From assembly GCA_030616425.1 (NCBI GenBank), contig JAUWXJ010000044.1:1-12811 (forward strand): DNA of 12,811 nucleotides, given 5' to 3'. A program made the translations under genes and the position numbers. Source of the DNA: Desulfobacterales bacterium (GTDB taxonomy: Bacteria; Desulfobacterota; Desulfobacteria; Desulfobacterales; C00003060). Below, piece after piece: positions 7,354 to 12,811 of this stretch (its first letter is position 1; each line of letters begins with the position of its first letter). The notes under the pieces are model-generated. The model searched no databases, had not been told where the DNA came from, and saw nothing but the letters and a program-made list of their open reading frames with translations.

Positions 7354-7827
7354 ATGGCAAAAAAGATCTTAGTAGCCGTAGACGAATCAAAGAACTCCAT
7401 GAAGGCGGTCAACTACGTGGCAAAAGCTATGCAGCCCACTGCGATAGTTGTGTTATTTAGCGTTATACCGGACCCTACTTCAGCATGCGGCCTCGACAGT
7501 CCCTCCCTTACGCCTATATTTAAAGATAATATACAAACATTTTGTGCCATAGAGGAGACAAAGAAAGATAGGGTGAAAGCGTTTATGGAGAAGGCCAAGA
7601 AGGTCCTGGTGAAAGCCGGTTTTCCCTCCAAGAATGTAGATATCAAGATTCGAAAAAAGAAATCAGGTATTGCAAGAGATATCCTAAAAGAGGCCCAGCA
7701 GGTGAAGTACGATACCCTTGTCGTTGGCAGAAGAGGCTTGTCAGGTATTAAGGAGTTTTTGTTTGGAAGTGTTTCCAATAAAGTGGTACAACTTGCGAAA
7801 AAAGTCTCAGTTATAGTGGTGGATTGA
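7354..7827 (+). CDS. Universal stress protein (UspA family)
   Basis: A 157-residue single-domain Usp, a small cytoplasmic dimer-forming protein whose family supports stress survival. The beta-strand start ILVAVDESKNSMKAV (5-19) and the C-terminal VVGRRGLSGIKEFLFGSVS (123-141) are typical. The latter carries the ATP-binding pattern G-2x-G-9x-G-S (G125, G128, G138, S139), so this is predicted to be an ATP-binding member. A strong ribosome binding site (AAAGGAGGAG) precedes the ATG. The gene is flanked by its own promoter (7264-7293) and an intrinsic terminator (7853-7889), so it appears to be a single-gene transcription unit. The specific stress or partner cannot be read from the sequence. Confidence 0.92.
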   Translation: MAKKILVAVDESKNSMKAVNYVAKAMQPTAIVVLFSVIPDPTSACGLDSPSLTPIFKDNIQTFCAIEETKKDRVKAFMEKAKKVLVKAGFPSKNVDIKIRKKKSGIARDILKEAQQVKYDTLVVGRRGLSGIKEFLFGSVSNKVVQLAKKVSVIVVD

Positions 7828-7852
7828 GTACAAGACTATCTCTGCCCTAAGC

Positions 7853-7889
7853 GTCTCTGGAATGGTTATCCTTCTGGAGATTTGTTTTT
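7853..7889 (+). terminator. Intrinsic terminator of the stress gene
   Basis: TCTCTGGAA (7854-7862) and GG (7864-7865) pair with CC (7870-7871) and TTCTGGAGA (7872-7880), with one bulged T and a TTAT loop, forming about 11 base pairs. The T-rich tract TTTGTTTTT (7881-7889) follows directly. It starts 26 bases after the usp stop. Confidence 0.7.
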
Positions 7890-7949
7890 GGGCGCCTTGC
7901 GTAGGCACGTTTTACGGTTTCTTTTACCGACCAAAGTCTGGAGGACTTA

Positions 7950-9212
7950 TTGGACGACCCCTCGTCGATACTTCTACTGACACTCCTGGTTTTCCTGCTC
8001 ATCTGTTCAGGTTGCTTCTCTGCAACCGAGACAGCGCTCTTTTCTTTGAGCCGCATCGAGCGCCGTCGTCTCAAGGAAGACAAATCGGTCCGCTCGCAGC
8101 TCATAGCGAAGGCGTTGCACCGACCTCGTGAGTTGCTTTCAACAATTCTCTTTGGAAACACACTGATAAATGTAGCCACAGCAGCAACAGCGACGCTTCT
8201 CTTCCAAAGCCTGCTTCGCGCGCACAGCCTTGCAGTAGCGATTGTCGTGGATTCGCTTCTGGTGCTTTTCATTGGTGAGATCATTCCCAAGACAATCGCG
8301 GTAAATCAGGCGGTACCTTTGTCGCGTTCTGCAATTAAGCCCCTCCAGTTTTTTGCAAAGCTTTCGGGCCCTGTAGTGGGGATATTTGACTCTTCAGCCC
8401 GTGGGATTTTGCGGATGCTCAAAGTTCCCGAGGAGGCGAGCGGTGCTCTCAGTCCGTCCGAGCTGGAGGTGCTGTTCGAGGAAGCCGGCCGGAAGGAGAC
8501 GATCACAGCACAGGAGCGCCGCATCGCGCACAACATTATGCGCTTCTCAGAGACCACGGCCGAGGAGATCATGACGCCTCGCGTGGATGTTGTGGCCGCT
8601 CCTTTGGATATCTCCAGAGAGGGGCTGGAGCAGATCATGATCGAGGCGCGCCATTCCCGGATTCCGATCTACGAGGAAAGCGTTGACCATGTGGTTGGCT
8701 TTGTGAGCACTAAAAAGTTTTTTCTCAATCCCGACCTTGAGATCCGTGAACTCCTCAAACCGGTTGCCATCTTTCCTGAAGGTGCGAGGGTTCACCGGGT
8801 TTTTCGTCATATGCAAAAGAACCTTATCAACATGGCAGCCATAGTGAACGAGTACGGCGTGACCTCGGGGATTGTGACTATGGAGGATCTTGTGGAGGAG
8901 ATCGTCGGCGAAATCTATGACGAGTACGAGAAGGCCGAGGAGCTTATTCGGCCTATTGGCGCGGACGAGTGGCTCGTGCTCTGCCGAGCTCCCATAGAAG
9001 ATGTTAATGAGGCGTGCGGCCTGAACCTTCCCGAGGGCGAATCCGTCACGCTGAACGGATACCTGTGTGACGAGTTCGGAGAGATTCCTGCGCCGAGGCA
9101 GACCATTGAGCGAAATGGTGCGCGCTTCACCGTAGTGGAGTCCAAGCGGGGACGAATCGTGAGTTGTCGGATCAAACGGCTTAGAGAAGAGGCGGCAGAG
9201 GATGACGCTTGA
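7950..9212 (+). CDS. CNNM/CorC-type membrane protein with CBS pair (hemolysin C family), first copy
   Basis: A 420-residue protein with a DUF21/CNNM membrane region, two CBS domains and a C-terminal CorC_HlyC domain, a family linked to magnesium or other divalent cation export. Hydrophobic segments lie at about 7-29, 62-85, 93-114 and 128-148, with the conserved SATETALFSLS (24-34), FGNTLINVA (68-76) and GEIIPKTIA (109-117). CBS1 (about 203-262) begins with the canonical EIMTPR. CBS2 (about 267-325) ends with NEYGVTSGIVTMEDLVEEIVGE. The terminal domain is about 335-410. The TTG start is supported by GGAGGA (7940-7945) four bases upstream. Its stop overlaps the start of the next gene by 11 bases. 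The name hemolysin is historical; transport is the likely role. Confidence 0.9.
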   Translation: MDDPSSILLLTLLVFLLICSGCFSATETALFSLSRIERRRLKEDKSVRSQLIAKALHRPRELLSTILFGNTLINVATAATATLLFQSLLRAHSLAVAIVVDSLLVLFIGEIIPKTIAVNQAVPLSRSAIKPLQFFAKLSGPVVGIFDSSARGILRMLKVPEEASGALSPSELEVLFEEAGRKETITAQERRIAHNIMRFSETTAEEIMTPRVDVVAAPLDISREGLEQIMIEARHSRIPIYEESVDHVVGFVSTKKFFLNPDLEIRELLKPVAIFPEGARVHRVFRHMQKNLINMAAIVNEYGVTSGIVTMEDLVEEIVGEIYDEYEKAEELIRPIGADEWLVLCRAPIEDVNEACGLNLPEGESVTLNGYLCDEFGEIPAPRQTIERNGARFTVVESKRGRIVSCRIKRLREEAAEDDA

Positions 9213-10461
9213 GTTTATAATACTTCTTTTCTGCATTCTGGGCTCTGGTTTTGGCTCGGGCTCAGAGACCGCTCTTGTGTCGGCGAGCCGCACGCGCCTT
9301 CAGCATATGGCCACCGAGGGTCTGCGCAGCGCAAAGCTCGCCCTCAAAATCCTCAATCAAAGGGAGAGGATGCTGACAGCTACGCTCATCGTGACAAATG
9401 TCTTTAATATCGCAGGCGCGGCTATTGCTACGGTCAGCTTTCAGCGTTGGGTCGGCTCGCTGGGAGCAGTGGCTGCTACAGTGGTCATGACGTGTGTCTT
9501 TCTGGTAGTGGGCGAGATCGTTCCAAAAGCGTATTTCAGACACCATGCCGACCGGATGCTGGTCAAGGTTGCTGCGGTCTGGGGGATTCTGTCGTGGGTT
9601 CTGGCGCCAATCACTCTTCCTATCCAGGTTTTGACCAGCCTTGTCTTTCGCCTTTTCCGGAGCGGTCCCAAGAGCCTCTACACGACCCGTGAGGAGATTA
9701 AGCTCATCCTGGAGGAATCGGTTGAGAAAGGCGGGCTTGGACGGCATGAGCAGGAGATGCTGGAGTCCACGCTGGACTATGCCACCACGATTGTTCGAGA
9801 GGTGATTGTCCCCATATCAGAAGTTGCGCTTATTCCAGAGACAGCGCGCAGTGAGCAGCTGATTGCGCTCACGCGGGATAGGGGGCACACGCGCATACCG
9901 GTTTACCGGGAACGGGTCGATCAGATCGTGGGCCTGGTTAATGTGTTCGATTTACTCTACGACAAGCAGAGTAAGACCTTTATTAGACCCTACATGCGAC
10001 CTGCCCGCTTGGTCCCTGACACCAAGGGGATCGACAAGCTCTTTCTTGAGATGCAGCGGGCACGCGAGAGCCTGGCTGTGGTCGTGAACGAATTCGGGGC
10101 GTGCATTGGAATTGTAGCGCTTGAGGACATCATCGAGGAGATATTTGGTGAGCTTTCTGACGAGCACGAAGATTCCACGCCCGAGATCCAGAGAAAAGGT
10201 CCGGGGCGGTTTCGGGTAAGTGGCAGAACCGATATCGACGACTTTAATGATGAGACCGGGCTTGCGATTCCCAAGGTCGGGTTCGAGACTGTGGGCGGAT
10301 ATGTCCTGCATCGTCTTGGCCGGATCCCCCGCAAAGGGGAGACCTTCACTGACGGGGACCTCACTGTGCGTGTTGTTGAGGCAGATCGCTACGGTGTCAA
10401 GATGGTCGAGTTGATTCGCAAGGGAACTGAAAAACCGCCGGAAGCAAAGCCAGAGATCTGA
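9202..10461 (+). CDS. CNNM/CorC-type membrane protein with CBS pair (hemolysin C family), second copy
   Basis: A 419-residue paralogue of the preceding protein with the same order: membrane region (segments about 4-26, 57-80, 88-107 and 122-150), CBS pair (about 195-320) and CorC_HlyC domain (about 330-407). Conserved pieces include GSGSETALVSASR (18-30), GEIVPKAYF (104-112) and NEFGACIGIVALEDIIEEIFGE (296-317). The first CBS start is degenerate: REVIVPISEV (199-208) replaces the usual xMxPR, which suggests altered or lost nucleotide sensing. The start lies within the end of the upstream gene, with GAAGAGG (9186-9192) nine bases before it, so translation is probably coupled. The two proteins may form a heterodimer, since family members work as dimers. 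That is inference. Confidence 0.88.
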   Translation: MTLEFIILLFCILGSGFGSGSETALVSASRTRLQHMATEGLRSAKLALKILNQRERMLTATLIVTNVFNIAGAAIATVSFQRWVGSLGAVAATVVMTCVFLVVGEIVPKAYFRHHADRMLVKVAAVWGILSWVLAPITLPIQVLTSLVFRLFRSGPKSLYTTREEIKLILEESVEKGGLGRHEQEMLESTLDYATTIVREVIVPISEVALIPETARSEQLIALTRDRGHTRIPVYRERVDQIVGLVNVFDLLYDKQSKTFIRPYMRPARLVPDTKGIDKLFLEMQRARESLAVVVNEFGACIGIVALEDIIEEIFGELSDEHEDSTPEIQRKGPGRFRVSGRTDIDDFNDETGLAIPKVGFETVGGYVLHRLGRIPRKGETFTDGDLTVRVVEADRYGVKMVELIRKGTEKPPEAKPEI

Positions 10462-10498
10462 GATCAAGCTACCCTGAGAAAATCATGGAAAAGCCCGC

Positions 10499-10517
10499 AA
10501 GGGAGAAATACCCTATG
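10499..10517 (+). promoter_or_regulatory. Ribosome binding site supporting the inner menG start
   Basis: AAGGGAG (10499-10505) lies nine bases before ATG at 10515. The in-frame ATG at 10485 has only a weak GAGAA upstream, so the shorter protein is favoured. Confidence 0.5.
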
Positions 10518-11249
10518 GCCAGAGAAGTCTCAGAGGCTGAGCGTATTAGAATGGTGAAAGAAGTTTTTTCGACCATTACTGCAAGGTACGATTTCTTGAA
10601 CCATTTGATGAGTTTTCGACGGGACATCGCCTGGCGTCGTTTTTCGGCAAGAAAAATGCGTTTCTTTAATACTTACCGGATGCTGGATGTGGCCACCGGT
10701 ACCGCGGACCTCGCTATCGCGGTTGCCTCCGAACATCGGGGCAGTCGGATAACAGGGCTGGACTTCGTGCAGGAAATGATTGCTTTTGGTCGGGTAAAGA
10801 TTCAGATGAAGCATCTGTCACAGAGAGTACAGATGCTGCGCGGCGATGCCTTGCACTTACCGTTTTCCGACAGTTCTTTCGATGTGGCCGCCATCGCCTT
10901 TGGCATCCGGAATATCCCGAATAGGATCGGCGCGATCAAAGAGATGCACCGGGTTGTTGTGCCCGGTGGTCAGGTAATGGTTCTTGAGATGACCTTTCCC
11001 CGCAATGGGCCCCTCAGAATGCTTTGTCATGTTTATTTGAATCGAATATTGCCCAGCATGGGGCGGGCATTTTCCCCCAATCCCGAAGCCTATCGTTACT
11101 TAAGGGACTCGATCATGAATTTCCACACCCCTGACGCCCTATCCCGATTGATGGAGCAAGCAGGACTCAAGCAAGTCGAAAATTTTTCCCTCACCCTTGG
11201 AATCACCCACCTTCACGTCGGAGTGAAGCCCGACGTACCGCGGCCATAA
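10515..11249 (+). CDS. menG: Demethylmenaquinone/ubiquinone-type C-methyltransferase
   Basis: An S-adenosylmethionine-dependent methylase of the UbiE/MenG family, which adds the ring methyl group in the last step of menaquinone (or a C-methyl step of ubiquinone) synthesis. In the 244-residue form (start at 10515) the family signature YDFLNHLMSFRRDIAWRR spans about 25-42, the SAM-binding motif I DVATGTADLA is at 58-67, GLDF at 81-84, GDALHLPF at about 110-117, AFGIRNI at about 128-134 and VVPGGQVMVLEM at about 148-159. The C-terminus has FHTPDALSRLMEQAGL and ends near GVKP, as in the family. It follows the second CNNM gene by 53 bases (23 if ATG 10485 is used), on the same strand, so co-transcription is likely. 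Menaquinone is the expected quinone if the organism is an anaerobe. That part is inference. Confidence 0.9.
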   Translation: MAREVSEAERIRMVKEVFSTITARYDFLNHLMSFRRDIAWRRFSARKMRFFNTYRMLDVATGTADLAIAVASEHRGSRITGLDFVQEMIAFGRVKIQMKHLSQRVQMLRGDALHLPFSDSSFDVAAIAFGIRNIPNRIGAIKEMHRVVVPGGQVMVLEMTFPRNGPLRMLCHVYLNRILPSMGRAFSPNPEAYRYLRDSIMNFHTPDALSRLMEQAGLKQVENFSLTLGITHLHVGVKPDVPRP

Positions 11250-11297
11250 ATGAGGATACATTGAAAGCTTGGATACGGGTCAGGCTTTCCTCCTCAT
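11250..11297. terminator. Two-part stem between convergent menG and argJ
   Basis: ATGAGGA (11250-11256) pairs with TCCTCAT (11291-11297). Inside it GAAAGC (11263-11268) pairs with GCTTTC (11284-11289), extended by one T-G wobble, with an internal loop of six bases on one side and one on the other. It sits one base after the menG stop codon's last codon position and 16 bases from the argJ stop, so it could end both transcripts. There is no T-run on either strand, which lowers confidence. Confidence 0.4.
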
Positions 11298-11313
11298 CTC
11301 ACCCAGCAGCCTC

Positions 11314-12498
11314 CTATGACCGGTAGTTGGCATTGATTCTGACATAATCAGGGGAAAGATCGCAGGTGTGGACTGTCGAACCTTTGGTGCCCATCATCAA
11401 ATCAATCGAAATCGTGAAGCGATCGGTCTTCAAGGCTTTGGTAGCGGCTTCCTCGGCCTGCCGGCCACACCCCTGCCCGTCTTTCACCATGCACACATCA
11501 TCAAAATAGATGTCGATTCTCTCCGGATTAACCGGCACGCCGGCCCTGCCCACAGCGGCCATGATGCGGCCCCAGTTTGCGTCCTCTCCAAAGAGAGCTG
11601 TCTTGACCAGGGGAGAATTGGCGACTGTGTAAGCTACTCTCTTGGCATCAGCTTTACTTGATGCCCCTTTGACGTGGATGCTTACCAGTTTGGTAGCCCC
11701 CTCGCCATCCTGCACGATCTGCAATGCAAGCGTAAAGAGGATGTCATTTAGAATCCTCTGGAACGCTTCGGCACACCCAGCATCTTCTATATTTTGGCCG
11801 GACAGGCCATTGGCAAGGAGAAGGACTGTGTCATTGGTGCTGGTCTCCCCGTCGACTGTGATGGCATTGAACGATTCCGCTACTGCGTCCTTAAGGGACT
11901 GTCCCAGGAGGTCTGGCTCAGCGGCAATATCTGTGCAAATGAAGCAGAGCATGGTGGCCATGTTGGGTAGAATCATCCCGGCCCCTTTGGCCACCGCAGC
12001 CACGGTAAAGGTCTTGTCACCAATACTGCCTTGTTTCGTAACGGTCTTGGGAAAGGTATCGGTGGTCATGATAGCCTGAGCGATGTCATGGAGTCCTGTT
12101 GGGTTGAGCTGGCGAGCAAGCTCAGGCATGGCAGCTTCAATAGCAGAGACATTAAGAGATTGGCCAATTACACCTGTGGATGCGACCAGCACGAGTTCCT
12201 CAGGTATGCCGAGGGCAATGGCTGCTGCACGTGCTACGGCTTCCGCATCTTCGATTCCTCGTTTGCCTGTGCATGCATTGGCGTTGCCACTGTTTGCCAC
12301 AATGGCCTGACAACGCCCTGATTTAATTTTTTTTTTGTCAAGGAGGACCGGGGCTGCTTGTACCTGATTGGTGGTGAAAACACCAGCAGCACAGGCAGGT
12401 ACCTCAGAGAGGATCATCCCCAGATCCTTATCCCCGCCCTTCTTAAGTCCGGCAGCAACAGCGCCGGCAACAAATCCTGGAACCTGTAGTTTCATCAT
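11314..12498 (-). CDS. argJ: Bifunctional glutamate N-acetyltransferase / amino-acid acetyltransferase (ornithine acetyltransferase)
   Basis: Catalyses the acetyl-recycling step of arginine synthesis: acetyl is moved from N-acetylornithine to glutamate, and in bifunctional members glutamate is also acetylated from acetyl-CoA. The precursor is 394 residues, the usual length, and self-cleaves between Ala and Thr. That site is A181-T182 in GMILPNMATML (174-184), making T182 the catalytic nucleophile of the beta chain. The oxyanion-hole STG motif is at 107-109, NSGNANACTG at 69-78, and TVDGETSTNDT lies downstream. The C-terminus ends NANYRS, as is typical. Two adjacent ATGs (12496-12498 and 12493-12495) are possible starts; neither has a clear ribosome binding site, and I found no promoter upstream. 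Mono- versus bifunctionality cannot be settled from motifs alone. Confidence 0.95.
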   Translation of the reverse strand: MMKLQVPGFVAGAVAAGLKKGGDKDLGMILSEVPACAAGVFTTNQVQAAPVLLDKKKIKSGRCQAIVANSGNANACTGKRGIEDAEAVARAAAIALGIPEELVLVASTGVIGQSLNVSAIEAAMPELARQLNPTGLHDIAQAIMTTDTFPKTVTKQGSIGDKTFTVAAVAKGAGMILPNMATMLCFICTDIAAEPDLLGQSLKDAVAESFNAITVDGETSTNDTVLLLANGLSGQNIEDAGCAEAFQRILNDILFTLALQIVQDGEGATKLVSIHVKGASSKADAKRVAYTVANSPLVKTALFGEDANWGRIMAAVGRAGVPVNPERIDIYFDDVCMVKDGQGCGRQAEEAATKALKTDRFTISIDLMMGTKGSTVHTCDLSPDYVRINANYRS

Positions 12499-12588
12499 AT
12501 TAAAGTCTATAGGGTTGAGGGATCACCAATCTTCCGCTTCGCCAAGATTTATTAGCAAAAAACGTCTTAATGACCGCTCAAAGGCATC

Positions 12589-12600
12589 TGGGCAACAACC
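12589..12600 (+). repeat. Direct repeat, left copy flanking the palindrome
   Basis: TGGGCAACAACC here recurs as TGGGCAACAGCC at 12797-12808, 11 of 12 bases identical. The two copies lie on either side of the hairpin and palindrome, about 208 bases apart. Confidence 0.5.
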
Positions 12601-12628
12601 TTTTTTGCTTTCTATTTTGCTGGTTGTT
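12594..12628. repeat. Perfect 7-base inverted repeat
   Basis: AACAACC (12594-12600) pairs with GGTTGTT (12622-12628) across a 21-base T-rich loop. With one bulge the stem extends to the GC pair on each side. It directly adjoins the long palindrome. The first arm overlaps the left direct repeat. Confidence 0.45.
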
Positions 12629-12631
12629 TGC

Positions 12632-12750
12632 GTCTGGGTGAGGAGGGGGTTTTTAAAAAAGCTGTGATACCGTGGACTTGGCAAGAAATCACAATCAAGC
12701 TGGGAGAATATTATCACGGCTTTTGATAAAAATCCCCTCCTCACCCAGAC
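12632..12750. repeat. Long imperfect palindrome, 38-base arms
   Basis: The left arm (12632-12669) and right arm (12712-12750) are inverted copies around a 42-base centre. The outermost 17 bases, GTCTGGGTGAGGAGGGG at 12632-12648, match their complement at 12734-12750 perfectly. The rest pairs with one bulge, one mismatch and two positions that would be G-U wobbles in RNA. By hand alignment 35 of 38 positions match. No T-run follows on either strand, so a simple terminator is unlikely. It could be a miniature transposable element, a repeat-family unit or a structured RNA. Confidence 0.75.
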
Positions 12751-12796
12751 AGGTGTCTAACACATAATCCAGGTTAAAGCTAAATGCATGCCTGTT

Positions 12797-12808
12797 TGGG
12801 CAACAGCC
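12797..12808 (+). repeat. Direct repeat, right copy flanking the palindrome
   Basis: TGGGCAACAGCC, the partner of 12589-12600. It also lies in a small local hairpin (CTGTT at 12792-12796 with AACAG at 12802-12806). Confidence 0.5.
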
Positions 12809-12811
12809 TGT

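Larger units (their letters stand above)
12499..12811. other. Right-end region without a supportable gene, rich in inverted repeats
   Basis: The 313 bases upstream of argJ hold only a 73-codon minus-strand frame (12523-12744). It lies largely inside the palindrome, has no ribosome binding site and resembles no family, so I do not call it. The structure seen is a hairpin at 12592-12631, a long imperfect palindrome at 12632-12750 and a 12-base direct repeat on either side of them. No clear promoter for argJ was found on the minus strand, so argJ may be read through from a gene beyond the right edge. Confidence 0.6.

Noticed and set aside
8547..9293. A 248-codon minus-strand frame opposite the CNNM genes.
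   Set aside because: It is fully explained as the antisense of two conserved membrane-protein genes, and its translation has no family features.
12499..12632. A possible argJ promoter on the minus strand (TTGCCC and CATTAA 17 bases apart).
   Set aside because: Both hexamers are poor matches, and the gene may be read from further upstream. Not strong enough to list.
12523..12744. A 73-codon minus-strand frame upstream of argJ.
   Set aside because: Much of it is encoded by the arms of the palindrome, it lacks a ribosome binding site and the product resembles nothing known. It is most likely a chance frame.

Overview
The window is a chromosomal segment of a Gram-negative bacterium, most likely a member of the Desulfobacterota (old Deltaproteobacteria). 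I infer this from the gene families, mainly a soluble HDOD-domain sensor kinase beside a REC-PAS-kinase-REC hybrid, split GDP-mannose genes, paired CNNM-type membrane proteins and a MenG/UbiE methylase. No rRNA or other marker gene is present, so the placement is tentative. No CRISPR array, tRNA, rRNA, intact insertion sequence or phage gene was seen.

Layout from left to right. Bases 1-461 hold no gene I can support. They contain a perfect sigma-70-type promoter (TTGACA, 17 bases, TATAAT), a short tandem repeat just upstream of it, and a leader of about 120 nt with a stem-loop. Bases 462-4596 are a two-gene signalling operon: an HDOD-GAF-histidine kinase, then a hybrid protein (receiver, PAS, kinase, receiver). 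Both are soluble and neither has a DNA-binding output. Bases 4695-5645 encode an ADP-ribosylglycohydrolase that resembles ARH3. Bases 5786-7233 are a two-gene GDP-mannose unit: a stand-alone type II phosphomannose isomerase cupin, then mannose-1-phosphate guanylyltransferase. Bases 7354-7827 encode a universal stress protein with its own good promoter and a convincing intrinsic terminator. Bases 7950-11249 are a tight three-gene cluster: two tandem CNNM/CBS/CorC_HlyC membrane proteins, overlapping by 11 bases, then menG/ubiE. Convergent to it on the minus strand is argJ (11314-12498). The last 313 bases hold no gene I can support, but carry a long imperfect palindrome flanked by short direct repeats.

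How the parts work together. The first two genes form a probable phosphorelay (kinase to the N-terminal receiver of the hybrid, or within the hybrid). The cupin and guanylyltransferase convert fructose-6-P/mannose-6-P and mannose-1-P toward GDP-mannose for surface polysaccharide; a phosphomannomutase must lie elsewhere. MenG completes menaquinone for respiration, and ArgJ runs the cyclic acetyl-group route of arginine synthesis. Most of the window is housekeeping or ordinary accessory content. The parts most worth a second look are the right-end palindrome, the ARH3-like hydrolase with no visible partner, and the signalling pair with its consensus promoter and structured leader.
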